This document shows, piece by piece, positions 45,536 to 53,823 of a stretch of DNA of 64,000 nucleotides. The position numbers were made by a program, and so were the translations under genes. The notes beneath the pieces were generated by a model. It had not been told where the DNA came from and searched no databases. It saw only the letters and a list, made by a program, of their open reading frames with translations. This DNA is from Frigoribacterium sp. CG_9.8 (GTDB lineage Bacteria; Actinomycetota; Actinomycetes; Actinomycetales; Microbacteriaceae). Numbering within the stretch: the first letter of the stretch is position 1; every line of letters begins with the position of its first letter. The DNA lies in NCBI RefSeq assembly GCF_015751965.1, contig NZ_JADOVH010000005.1:1-64000 (forward strand), given 5' to 3'.

Positions 45536-45695
45536 TTGTCTCATGTATGAAAGTACGGATGCGGTTTCGTCGCTCGGATTACCCCCTTGATTTCCCCGAA
45601 TCGAGTGATGACGGCGAATCTCACGTCATTTCGCCCCTTACCCAGGCGATCCAGCGGACCGGTCGCCCGAATGACCGGTCCGCTGATGTCTTTTT
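45536..45695 (+). ncRNA. Candidate small RNA or leader RNA
   Basis: A promoter-like box upstream and a strong terminator at the end enclose about 160 bases without a plausible long gene. One foldable element is CTCGGATT with AATCGAG around a C-rich loop (ACCCCC and CCCC), which recalls the C-rich loops of actinobacterial 6C-type RNAs. It could also be the leader of the following gene. No family is assigned. Confidence 0.35.
45653..45695 (+). terminator. Intrinsic terminator in the 45.5-45.8 kb gap
   Basis: Perfect 12-bp stem AGCGGACCGGTC / GACCGGTCCGCT with loop GCCCGAAT, then GATGTC and T5. Reads in the plus direction. It may end a small RNA or act as an attenuator for the next gene. Confidence 0.7.
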
Positions 45696-45801
45696 CCGGT
45701 AGGGCAGTGCCCGCAAGAGACGTGCGTGGAACCCCCGCTCATGTGCAACTTTTCCGCGCCCGGGACAACCAAACGGCGCGATTGTGCAGCTAATCTCGAA
45801 G

Positions 45802-45830
45802 AGGACGCATCCAGCGTCCTTTTCTTTATT
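45802..45830 (+). terminator. Terminator-like hairpin 24 bases before the DUF6421 gene
   Basis: AGGACGC, loop ATCCA, GCGTCCT, then TTTCTTTATT; adding GAAG on the outside gives 11 pairs with one G-T. It sits between the other hairpin and the ribosome-binding site (GGAGGT) of the next gene, so it could control that gene by premature termination. Confidence 0.65.
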
Positions 45831-45853
45831 CTGTCGGGGTCGGAGGTCGAACC

Positions 45854-47251
45854 ATGTCACACGCCGCATCAGCAATTCGCAGCGCGATAGTCGGGGAGCC
45901 TGAGGTTCTCGAAGACGGCGCTGGCACCCCCATCGAATCTCGGGAGCCCTGGCTCGGGCTCAAGGCCGCCGTCTCGGCGCTGCGACCGCTTCAGGTGCAC
46001 GACGGCAGCATCCCGAACAGCACAGATCATTCGGATGCCCGTGCCCTGGTCACCACGATCGTTGAAGGCCTACATGCGTTCGCGCCGGTGTTCCCCCACG
46101 ATGCGGCCTACCTCACTGCTGCAGCGGTCGACTTCGAACGCTGGGCGGATCACGGATTCCTCATTCCCGACTTCTTCGACTCGCTCGCAGCTTTCCAGCC
46201 GCAGCGCGATCGCGTGGATAGGCGGCGCCACCTGGTCGTGTTCCCGATGTACACCCAGAACGGCAGCACCGATCGACTGATCGAAGCCGTGCTCGTCGAG
46301 GTGATCTGGCCGGAGTTCGTCGCAGCCCTGGAGGCCGGCGACTATTCCAACGCGATGTTTGTTCCTATTCGTTTCGTGGATTTCACCGACGGATACGATA
46401 CGAACTCGGCGGTGCTGTTCCCCGAGACGATCGCCATGCGCGCCGTGCCGACCTTCACCTGGGGCGCGATCTTCGCCGACCGGGAAGCGGCACGGTTCCG
46501 GCGGGTCGTGCGGGAGGCATCCGCCATCACGAAGCTCGATCTGCCCGCAGATGCGACCCGATTGCTCGATGACCAGCACCTGGCCGAAGAGACCTTCGTG
46601 ATGTGGGACCTCATTCACGACCGCACCCATATGCGAGGTGACCTGCCGTTCGATCCGTTCATGATCAAGCAGCGGATGCCGTATTTCCTTTACTCACTTG
46701 AGGAACTGCGCTGCGATCTGACGGCATACCGCGAGGCGGTTCGGCTGGAACTTGCGGAAGACACCGACGGCGTGACGCGCGACCACGCAAAGCTCGTGCA
46801 GTACGCGGTGCTCTTCGACCGGATCTTCCGCTTCGCGATCACCGGCTCCCGAGTGCGCAATTACGACGGCGTCGGCGGCCAGCTACTATTTGCGTGGCTG
46901 CACCAGCACCACGTGCTGCACTGGACGGATACCCGACTGACCATCGATTGGGCGGATGTTCCGCAGGCGGTGATTGCACTGGGGAGAGAGATCGAGGATC
47001 TCTACTGGCGTTCGACCGACCGGCCAAAGACCGCCCACTGGCTCGCGGCCTATGAGCTGGTGTCGAAAACGCTCACGCCGCACCCCGCTTCGCTCTGGGC
47101 GACCCGCGACCTGCCGCTGGATGGCCCGCCCAAGGGATTCACGGATGCGGTGCTGCCCGACGAGTTTCCGCTGTCGATGTTCTACGAGGCCCTCTCGAAG
47201 AAGATGGCTGATGTGATCGAGTCGACGGCGGGGTTAACCGGGCGCGACTGA
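45854..47251 (+). CDS. Large actinobacterial protein, probably DUF6421 family
   Basis: 465 residues, soluble, no signal or membrane helix. The conserved part includes FPMYTQNGSTDR, MWDLIHDRTHMRGDLPFDPFMIKQRMPYFLYSLEELRCDL and LHQHHVLHWTD, with several His and Asp that could bind a metal. I match it to the uncharacterised DUF6421 family from memory. Reaction unknown. A GGAGGT ribosome site lies 6 bases before the ATG, unlike many leaderless neighbours. Confidence 0.7.
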   Translation: MSHAASAIRSAIVGEPEVLEDGAGTPIESREPWLGLKAAVSALRPLQVHDGSIPNSTDHSDARALVTTIVEGLHAFAPVFPHDAAYLTAAAVDFERWADHGFLIPDFFDSLAAFQPQRDRVDRRRHLVVFPMYTQNGSTDRLIEAVLVEVIWPEFVAALEAGDYSNAMFVPIRFVDFTDGYDTNSAVLFPETIAMRAVPTFTWGAIFADREAARFRRVVREASAITKLDLPADATRLLDDQHLAEETFVMWDLIHDRTHMRGDLPFDPFMIKQRMPYFLYSLEELRCDLTAYREAVRLELAEDTDGVTRDHAKLVQYAVLFDRIFRFAITGSRVRNYDGVGGQLLFAWLHQHHVLHWTDTRLTIDWADVPQAVIALGREIEDLYWRSTDRPKTAHWLAAYELVSKTLTPHPASLWATRDLPLDGPPKGFTDAVLPDEFPLSMFYEALSKKMADVIESTAGLTGRD

Positions 47252-47286
47252 GGCTACGGCGGTGGCCCGAGCGGTTGCCCGAGTGA

Positions 47287-47314
47287 TTGCCCGGATGGCG
47301 GCACGGACTAGCGT
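47287..47314 (+). promoter_or_regulatory. Promoter of the histidine kinase gene, leaderless type
   Basis: TTGCCC (47287-47292) and TAGCGT (47309-47314) are 16 bases apart; GTG 47322 follows 7 bases on. This supports that start over the earlier in-frame GTG at 47262, which would encode a repeated ARAVARVIARMAAR stretch. Confidence 0.55.
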
Positions 47315-47321
47315 TGGCAGG

Positions 47322-48653
47322 GTGACCGAGCCAACCACCGTGCGCCAACCGCGGCAATCCCCGAGCCCGGCAGATCTGAAGCCGGTAGGTGGCACCGCGG
47401 GGGAGCACACCTGGAGTAGACCGGCGCCTACGCGTCGAGAGCACAGACATGATGTTGTTCTCGCCGCAGTCATGCTAGGGGCGACCGCCGTGAGTGTGCT
47501 GCTGACGCAGAGCGCTGGCTACGTCAAAAATCCGGCTCCGATCTGGGTCAGCTCCCTGTTTGTGGTCATCTGCGCGGCGCCGTTGGCCGTGCGTCGACGC
47601 TGGCCGCAAGCGGTCGCGATTGTCGTTTCCAGCGCCTTCGCACTCGGTCATATTTTTGCGGTACCGGAAGCGCTCTTCGCCAACATCTCGCTGTTCATTG
47701 CGATGTACACGGTCGGAGCCTGGGGACGTCACCGGATGCGAGCCACCATCGTGCGTGTGGTGATCGTCATCGGAATGTTCATCTGGCTCTTCACCGCCCT
47801 CGTCGCCAGTGCGGCCGACCCGACCTCACTCGCGAACCTCACCCGAAGCAGCGCCATCTCGCCGATCGTCGCCATCGGCCTGCTGCAGATCGTGACCACA
47901 CTGCTCTATTTCGGGAGCGCGTTTTACTTTGGCGACCGAGCCTGGGCCGCTGCCCGCGAGCGTCGGGCTCTCGTCGATCGAACGGCCGAACGCAGCGCAG
48001 AGCGTGAGCTCAACGCGCACCGGGCGCTCACCCTCGAGCGCGTGCGCATCGCCAGGGATCTGCATGACATCGTCGCGCACCACGTCTCCGTGATGGGCGT
48101 ACAGGCGGGTGCGGCCCGGCTGGTCATGGAAACGGATCCTGCGGGAGCCACCCACTCCCTGCGCTCGATCGAGTCGAGTGCCCGCACCGCGGTAGCCGAA
48201 CTCCATCGGATGCTCACGATCCTGCGTGACGACGAACACCCGGGCATCGATAGTGCGACCACGCGCGGGATCGACCAGATCTCAAGCCTGGCCGCGGACG
48301 CCCGAGCGGCAGGCGTACCGCTGCGTTCGCGCACGGTCGGCGTTCAGCGCACGGTGCCACCGACCGTCGAAGTAACCCTGTACCGGATCGCGCAGGAATC
48401 CATCACGAACACTCTCAAACACGCGGGCCCTGGCGCCGAGATCGATCTCCGGTTGCGTTACCTCGACGACGCGGTCGAGCTCGAGATCGGCGACAGCGGC
48501 TCCGCAAACATTTCGTACGCCGGTGGTGCCGGGCTCGGCCAGCGGGGAATGCGCGAGCGAGTGGATGCCGTCGGCGGCACCATCCACATCGGCCCGCGCG
48601 CTCGTGGTGGGTACCTCGTGCGCGCCCGCATCCCCACCGGTGAGCTGGATTGA
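47322..48653 (+). CDS. Sensor histidine kinase, NarL-partner type
   Basis: 443 residues. Four to six hydrophobic helices in the first 220 residues form a membrane sensor. The kinase core holds RVRIARDLHDIVAHHVSVMG (phospho-accepting His, HisKA_3 type) and the ATP-binding region with TPTVEVTLYRIAQESITNTLKHA and the Gly-rich GLGQRGMRERV. The signal is unknown. It precedes its response regulator with 4 bases overlap. Confidence 0.92.
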   Translation: MTEPTTVRQPRQSPSPADLKPVGGTAGEHTWSRPAPTRREHRHDVVLAAVMLGATAVSVLLTQSAGYVKNPAPIWVSSLFVVICAAPLAVRRRWPQAVAIVVSSAFALGHIFAVPEALFANISLFIAMYTVGAWGRHRMRATIVRVVIVIGMFIWLFTALVASAADPTSLANLTRSSAISPIVAIGLLQIVTTLLYFGSAFYFGDRAWAAARERRALVDRTAERSAERELNAHRALTLERVRIARDLHDIVAHHVSVMGVQAGAARLVMETDPAGATHSLRSIESSARTAVAELHRMLTILRDDEHPGIDSATTRGIDQISSLAADARAAGVPLRSRTVGVQRTVPPTVEVTLYRIAQESITNTLKHAGPGAEIDLRLRYLDDAVELEIGDSGSANISYAGGAGLGQRGMRERVDAVGGTIHIGPRARGGYLVRARIPTGELD

Positions 48654-49312
48654 TAGGCGGGTTGCGCGTACTCATCGTTGACGACCAGGACCTCGTGCGC
48701 GCGGGCTTCTCCGTGATTCTGCAGAGCGAACCGGGTATCACTGTCGTCGGTGAGGCCAGGAACGGCGAAGAAGCCGTGGATCGAGTGCTCGAACTCCGCC
48801 CCGATGTCGTCTGCATGGATGTGCAGATGCCCGTAATGGACGGGCTCGAGGCCGCACGTCGCATCTCGGTGCAGGCACCCGGAACCGGCGTTCTCATCCT
48901 CACCACCTTTGATCGCGACGACTACCTCTTCGATGCATTGACGGCAGGGGCCAGCGGCTTTCTGCTCAAGAATTCGACACCGGAAAAACTCATCGAAGCG
49001 GTGCAGATCATCGGCCGGGGCGACGCGCTGCTTGCTCCGGATGTCACCCGCCGAGTGATCGAGCGGTGCACCGACCGCGCACCGGAGGTGCCGACGCCGA
49101 GCGCCGCACTCGATGACCTGAGCGGGCGGGAACGCGAGGTATTCGGGCTGCTCGCGCTGGGCATGAGCAATGCGGAGATCGCAATCGCGCTCTACGTTGG
49201 CGAGGCTACGGTCAAGTCGCATGTCTCCAAGGTGCTGCAGAAGCTCACGCTGCGCGATCGGGTGCACGCCGTGGTCTTCGCCTACGAGCACGGCATCGTG
49301 GTGCGCGGCTGA
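48650..49312 (+). CDS. NarL/LuxR-type response regulator
   Basis: 220 residues. Receiver domain LRVLIVDDQDLVRAGF with the phosphorylated Asp in VVCMDVQMPVMDG, then a LuxR HTH (LSGREREVFGLLALGMSNAEIA). Start is a TTG that overlaps the kinase stop; no other in-frame start lies before the receiver. With the kinase it forms a two-component system, and the ABC exporter downstream is a plausible target. Confidence 0.93.
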   Translation: MIGGLRVLIVDDQDLVRAGFSVILQSEPGITVVGEARNGEEAVDRVLELRPDVVCMDVQMPVMDGLEAARRISVQAPGTGVLILTTFDRDDYLFDALTAGASGFLLKNSTPEKLIEAVQIIGRGDALLAPDVTRRVIERCTDRAPEVPTPSAALDDLSGREREVFGLLALGMSNAEIAIALYVGEATVKSHVSKVLQKLTLRDRVHAVVFAYEHGIVVRG

Positions 49313-49315
49313 GCG

Positions 49316-49375
49316 CACCTCCTCCGCCTGCACCTTCTCCGCCTGCGCCTCCTCTGCCTGCGCCTCCTCTGCACA
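49316..49375. repeat. 15-bp minisatellite, four copies
   Basis: CACCTCCTCCGCCTG, CACCTTCTCCGCCTG, CGCCTCCTCTGCCTG and CGCCTCCTCTGCACA follow each other directly after the response regulator stop. Same unit length as three other loci here. Confidence 0.9.
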
Positions 49376-49458
49376 GTGGAGTGTGAAATCCCTTCTCGCG
49401 GGGGATGCCGGGTGCGGTGCCATCTCGTACGGTTGAAGTAACAGGAGACGGGATCAGG

Positions 49459-50343
49459 ATGCTGCAGGTCGACAGGGTAACCAAGACGTACGGCGGCCGT
49501 ACCGCGCTGAGCGAGGTGAGCTTTGGCGTTGGGGAGGGCCGCATCACCGGCTTCGTCGGTGCGAACGGCGCGGGCAAGACCACGGCGATGCGCATTATTC
49601 TCGGGGTGTTGTCCGCCGACTCCGGAATGGTCAGCCTTGGTGGGTCGGCGCTCACCGCCAGTGACCGGCGCATTTTCGGCTATATGCCCGAAGAGCGTGG
49701 TCTCTATCCCAAGATGAAGGTCGGCGAGCAGATCAGCTATTTTGGTCGGCTTCACGGCATGACCGCGCGTGACGCCTCGGCGAGCACGGCCAGTCTGCTC
49801 GAGCGTCTCGACCTTGCCGCCCGGTCAAACGATACCGTCGACAGTCTCTCCCTCGGCAACCAGCAGCGCGCGCAAATCGCCGCCGCCCTTGTGCACAAGC
49901 CCGAGGTGCTTGTACTCGACGAGCCGTTCTCCGGACTCGATCCCCTCGGAGTGGATTCCGTGCTCACGGTGCTGCGGGATGCCGCATCCGACGGCGCCCC
50001 CGTGCTGTTTTCGAGTCATCAGCTCGATCTCGTCGAACGCCTCTGCGATGACCTCGTGATCATCGCCAATGGCGAGATCCGCGCGAGTGGCTCCCGCGGA
50101 CAGCTGCAGCAAGAATACGGCCGCGACCGCTACGAACTCGACGTCGACGGAGATCTCGGCTGGCTCCGCGAGGCGCCCGGTGTCACCGTCATCGACTTCG
50201 ACGGCGGCCACGCGCTGTTCGAGACGGCGGATGCCGCCGTCGCCCAGTCCGTTCTGAAACGCGCCGTCGCGGACGGTGCGGTACAGCGGTTCGGTCCGCG
50301 ACATCCATCCCTCGCCCAGATCTTCCGGGAGGTCATCCAGTGA
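49459..50343 (+). CDS. ABC transporter ATP-binding protein, NatA-like
   Basis: 294 residues. Walker A GANGAGKTT near residue 37, Q-loop region YMPEERGL, signature LSLGNQQ (LSGGQ variant), Walker B VLVLDEPFSGLD and SSHQ H-loop are all in place. A C-terminal domain of about 90 residues is typical of NatA-type exporters. The first ATG with AGGAG 11 bases before was used; the open frame begins 18 codons earlier. It pairs with the permease that overlaps it (GTGA). Confidence 0.93.
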   Translation: MLQVDRVTKTYGGRTALSEVSFGVGEGRITGFVGANGAGKTTAMRIILGVLSADSGMVSLGGSALTASDRRIFGYMPEERGLYPKMKVGEQISYFGRLHGMTARDASASTASLLERLDLAARSNDTVDSLSLGNQQRAQIAAALVHKPEVLVLDEPFSGLDPLGVDSVLTVLRDAASDGAPVLFSSHQLDLVERLCDDLVIIANGEIRASGSRGQLQQEYGRDRYELDVDGDLGWLREAPGVTVIDFDGGHALFETADAAVAQSVLKRAVADGAVQRFGPRHPSLAQIFREVIQ

Positions 50344-51431
50344 GCACCACCGCCCCCACTTTCCTGCAGAGCACGCTTCTCGTGTCTAATCGCGAGATCA
50401 CGGTGCGGCTTCGCAGTAAGGCGTTCCTCATTTCGACGGGCATCCTGCTCCTTGCCGTTCTGGCGTCGATCGTGATTGGCAGCATCGTGAGCGCCAATGC
50501 GGAGCCGGCGAAGATCGCCGTGCAGCGCTCGGTGATCAACGCGCTGCCCGACCTGCCGCAGTTTGCGAGAACGGATGTCGACACTCGCGCTGAAGCGGAG
50601 AAGCTGGTGCGCTCGGGAGCCGTCGAAGCGGCCATCGTGTCGAACTCCTCGGTCTCCAAGCTCGGCATCACCGTCATCGCTCGCGACTCGCCTCCCGCTG
50701 CGGTGGTCGCCGCCGTAAGCGTGACGCCCGATGTCGTCGTGCTCGAGCCCTCCAAGCAGAATCCGTTGCTGATCTACATCGTCTCGCTCGGCTTCGGGAT
50801 CGTGTTCTTTTTGTCGGCTGTCACCTTCGGGTCCACCATCGCGCAGAGTGTCGTGGAGGAGAAGGCCACACGCGTGGTCGAGATCCTCATGTCGGCAATC
50901 CCGGTGCGCACCCTGCTCGCGGGCAAGGTTCTCGGCAACAGCATCCTTGCCTTTGGCCAGATCGCGCTCATTGCGATCCTCTCCGGCGTTGGGTTGTTAG
51001 TCACCGGGCAGTCCGCACTGCTCGGCGCCCTCGGCCCGTCGATCAGCTGGTTCATCGTGTTCTTCGCCTTCGGGTTCGTGCTGCTCGCTGCTCTGTTCGC
51101 CGCCGCCGCGTCCCTGGTCTCCCGGCAGGAGGATATGGCCTCGGTCACCTCCCCGGTCACGACGCTCGTGATGGTGCCCTACCTGCTCGTGATCCTCTTC
51201 AACGACAATCCGATTGTGCTCGGCATCATGTCATATGTGCCGTTTTCTGCTCCGGTTGGCATGCCGATGCGCATCTTCCTCGGTACCGCCCAGTGGTGGG
51301 AGCCGCTGCTGTCCCTGGCGATCCTCCTGGTCTCGACGGCATTCGTCATTGTGATCGGCGCACGCATCTATGAGAACGCGGTGCTCCGGATGGGCGGCCG
51401 GGTGAAGCTGCGCGAGGCGCTGGCCCGCTGA
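50340..51431 (+). CDS. ABC-2 type permease, NatB-like
   Basis: 363 residues. One helix at about 30-52, a large external loop, then five helices at about 150-350 (IVFFLSAVTFGSTIAQSVVEEKATRVVEILMSAI marks the ABC-2/NatB fold). With the ATP-binding protein it should export a small molecule, a peptide or Na+, following NatAB. The two-component system just upstream fits induction by a membrane stress or a compound. Confidence 0.9.
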   Translation: MSTTAPTFLQSTLLVSNREITVRLRSKAFLISTGILLLAVLASIVIGSIVSANAEPAKIAVQRSVINALPDLPQFARTDVDTRAEAEKLVRSGAVEAAIVSNSSVSKLGITVIARDSPPAAVVAAVSVTPDVVVLEPSKQNPLLIYIVSLGFGIVFFLSAVTFGSTIAQSVVEEKATRVVEILMSAIPVRTLLAGKVLGNSILAFGQIALIAILSGVGLLVTGQSALLGALGPSISWFIVFFAFGFVLLAALFAAAASLVSRQEDMASVTSPVTTLVMVPYLLVILFNDNPIVLGIMSYVPFSAPVGMPMRIFLGTAQWWEPLLSLAILLVSTAFVIVIGARIYENAVLRMGGRVKLREALAR

Positions 51432-51471
51432 GCAGCGGGGACGGACACCATGCGGGTGGCAGACTGGGGTA

Positions 51472-52539
51472 ATGACCACGCTTCATGACACGAACTACCG
51501 CGGCTTCGCCTCAGATAACTACGCGGGAGCCCACCCCGAAGTGATCGCCGCGATCGCAGACGCCAATGGCGGCCACCAGATCGCCTACGGTGAGGATGTC
51601 TATACGGCCCGCCTGCAGGAGGTCATCAGGGAGCACTTCGGCGAGCAGGCCGAGGCCTTCCCCGTCTTCAACGGGACCGGCGCTAATGTCACGGCACTGA
51701 CGTCTGTTTTGCCTCGGTGGGGTGCCGTCATCGCCACCGCGACCGCGCACATCCACACGGACGAGAATGGCGCCCCCGAACGCATCAGCGGCCTCAAACT
51801 GCTCACCGTCCCGGCCCCCGACGGCAAGCTCACTGTCGAGCTGATCGACCGCGAGGCCTGGGGCTGGGGTGACGAGCACCGCGCACAACCGCTCGCGGTG
51901 AGTATCACACAGACGACAGAGCTCGGCACGCTGTACTCGGTCGATGAGGTGCGGGCCATTGCAGAGCACGTGCACTCGAAGGGGATGGTGCTGCACATGG
52001 ATGGCGCGCGCGTCTCGAACGCTGCCGCGGCGCTCGGGGTGCCCTTTCGCGACTTCACAACGGATGCTGGCGTAGACATCCTGAGCTTCGGCGGCACCAA
52101 GAACGGGCTTCTCTACGGCGAGGCCATCGTGGTGCTGAACCCGCAGATCACCGAAGGCCTCATGTTCCTGCGCAAGCTCAACATGCAGCTGTCATCGAAG
52201 ATGCGCTTCGTCTCTGCACAGCTTGTGGCACTGCTGACCGACGACCTCTACCGTCGTTCAGCCAGCCACGCCAACGCAATGGCCGGCCACTTACGTCGCA
52301 CTCTCGACGACGCAATTGCGCAAGGACGCATCCACAATCTCACGTTCAGCCAGAAGACGACCGCCAACGCGGTGTTCGCCGTGCTTCCCCACGAGTCGTC
52401 AGACCGGTTGAAGGAGAAGTTCCGCTTCTACGACTGGGACCGGGCAGCAAACGAAGTGCGCTGGATGACCGCGTTCGACACCACAGAAGCAGACGTGGAC
52501 GCATTCGTCGCCGCAATCGTGGAGGAAATGGGGGCGTAG
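51472..52539 (+). CDS. Low-specificity threonine aldolase
   Basis: 355 residues. PLP enzyme that splits threonine or allo-threonine to glycine and acetaldehyde. SFGGTKNGLLYGEA has the Schiff-base Lys, ASDNYAGAHPEV and FNGTGANVTAL are conserved, and HMDGARVSNAAAALG holds the Asp that binds the PLP nitrogen. The stereochemistry is not determinable. The gene ends next to a family-1 palindrome. Confidence 0.9.
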   Translation: MTTLHDTNYRGFASDNYAGAHPEVIAAIADANGGHQIAYGEDVYTARLQEVIREHFGEQAEAFPVFNGTGANVTALTSVLPRWGAVIATATAHIHTDENGAPERISGLKLLTVPAPDGKLTVELIDREAWGWGDEHRAQPLAVSITQTTELGTLYSVDEVRAIAEHVHSKGMVLHMDGARVSNAAAALGVPFRDFTTDAGVDILSFGGTKNGLLYGEAIVVLNPQITEGLMFLRKLNMQLSSKMRFVSAQLVALLTDDLYRRSASHANAMAGHLRRTLDDAIAQGRIHNLTFSQKTTANAVFAVLPHESSDRLKEKFRFYDWDRAANEVRWMTAFDTTEADVDAFVAAIVEEMGA

Positions 52540-52578
52540 CCGCGCCGCATCCGCCCCACCCTGCTCCGCATCCGCCCC

Positions 52579-52646
52579 ACCACCTACCATTTTTACGACC
52601 ACCACCCTGTTTCGACAGGGGGGTGGTAGTAAAAACGGGAGATGGT
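52579..52646. repeat. Family-1 palindromic repeat, copy C (68 bp)
   Basis: Arms ACCACCTACCATTTTTACGA and the opposite GTAGTAAAAACGGGAGATGG are near complements, with inner ACCACCCTG and CAGGGGGGTGGT. Same 68-bp length and polarity as the copies at 8095 and 12765. Lies between the convergent threonine aldolase and alcohol dehydrogenase genes. Confidence 0.9.
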
Positions 52647-52687
52647 CAACCAGGCCCACGGCGAGCGACCAGGCCCGCGGCGAGAGA

Positions 52688-53737
52688 CTATGGCCGCAGG
52701 AGCACCTTCACCGCGCGACGATCGTCCATTGCGGCATAGGCTTGCTCAACCTCATCCAGCGGCAATTCGAGGTCGAATACCCGCCCGGGGTTGATAGCTC
52801 CGGAGAGCACCTCCGGCAGCAGTTCCTCGATGTAATTGCGCACGGGCGCAACACCGCCGCCGACACCGATATTGGCGCCGAAGAGGGTGCGAATCGGCAA
52901 CTCGGACCCACCATTGGGCACACCGACATAACCCACCCGACCTCCGGGACGGGCAGAGCGGATCGCCTGGTCCATCGATTCCTTGGTTCCGACGCACTCC
53001 AGAACACGATCGGCTCCCACGCCGCCGAGCAGCTCTTTGACGCGGGCGACACCATCATCACCGCGTTCCTCGACGATGTCAGTGGCTCCGAACTCCGTCG
53101 CCAGCGCCTGCCGGTCGGCATGACGGGACATGGCGATGATGCGCGTGGCGCCAAGCCTCTTCGCCGCGATGATCGCGCAGAGACCGACCGCGCCGTCCCC
53201 CACCACTACGACGGAGTCGCCATGGGTTACCCCCGCCGAGAGGGCCGCGTGATGTCCTGTACCCATCACGTCGGCAAGAGTGAGAAGGCCGGGAATCTGG
53301 TCCGGCGTTGGCTGCATAGCAGTGGCGACAAGCGTGCCGTCAGCGTGCGGCACACGCACGAACTCCCCCTGGGCACCGTCGGCGAACCCGCCGAGGCGGT
53401 CATCCGCGCCCCACCAGCCGCCGTCGAGGCAGGAGGTGCTCACGCCGTTGAGGCAGTTCACGCAGGTCATGTCGCAGTCGTAGAACGGCGCGATCACAAA
53501 GTCACCGACACGGATCTTCGAGACATCCGCCCCGACTTGGGTGACGACCCCCACGAACTCGTGCCCGATGCGGTGCGGATGCTTCGTCGGGGTCACCCCC
53601 CGATAGGGCCAGAGGTCCGAACCGCAGACACAGGCCGCGACGACCTTGACGATGGCGTCTCCGCCGGTGGAAAGCTGGGGGTCTGGAACCTCTTCGAGGC
53701 GGATGTCACCCTCGCCATGAATAACTGTTGCGCGCAT
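52688..53737 (-). CDS. Zinc-dependent alcohol dehydrogenase-like protein
   Basis: 349 residues, MDR fold. The catalytic zinc ligands are Cys in CVCGSDLWPY and His-Glu in RIGHEFVG; the structural zinc is held by the Cys cluster CDMTCVNCLNGVSTSC. The NAD(P) site is VVVGDGAVGLCA. The substrate (alcohol, formaldehyde, polyol) is unknown. It is convergent with threonine aldolase. Confidence 0.9.
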   Translation of the reverse strand: MRATVIHGEGDIRLEEVPDPQLSTGGDAIVKVVAACVCGSDLWPYRGVTPTKHPHRIGHEFVGVVTQVGADVSKIRVGDFVIAPFYDCDMTCVNCLNGVSTSCLDGGWWGADDRLGGFADGAQGEFVRVPHADGTLVATAMQPTPDQIPGLLTLADVMGTGHHAALSAGVTHGDSVVVVGDGAVGLCAIIAAKRLGATRIIAMSRHADRQALATEFGATDIVEERGDDGVARVKELLGGVGADRVLECVGTKESMDQAIRSARPGGRVGYVGVPNGGSELPIRTLFGANIGVGGGVAPVRNYIEELLPEVLSGAINPGRVFDLELPLDEVEQAYAAMDDRRAVKVLLRP

Positions 53738-53823
53738 CTATCCAGCGTAATTCACCGGTCGAGTGCACACGGACATCGGGTGTAGGCGAACACCGCGTGG
53801 GTGAGACAGACACGGGCGCGCCG

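Larger units (their letters stand above)
45467..45853. other. 387-base gap with three terminator-like hairpins
   Basis: Contains, in order, a terminator after the GntR gene, a -10 box TATACT, a short open frame (45543-45590, MYESTDAV, 15 codons), a 12-bp hairpin with T5, and an 11-bp hairpin with T-rich tail 24 bases before the next ATG. The open frames of 60-85 codons here look like chance. Confidence 0.7.
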
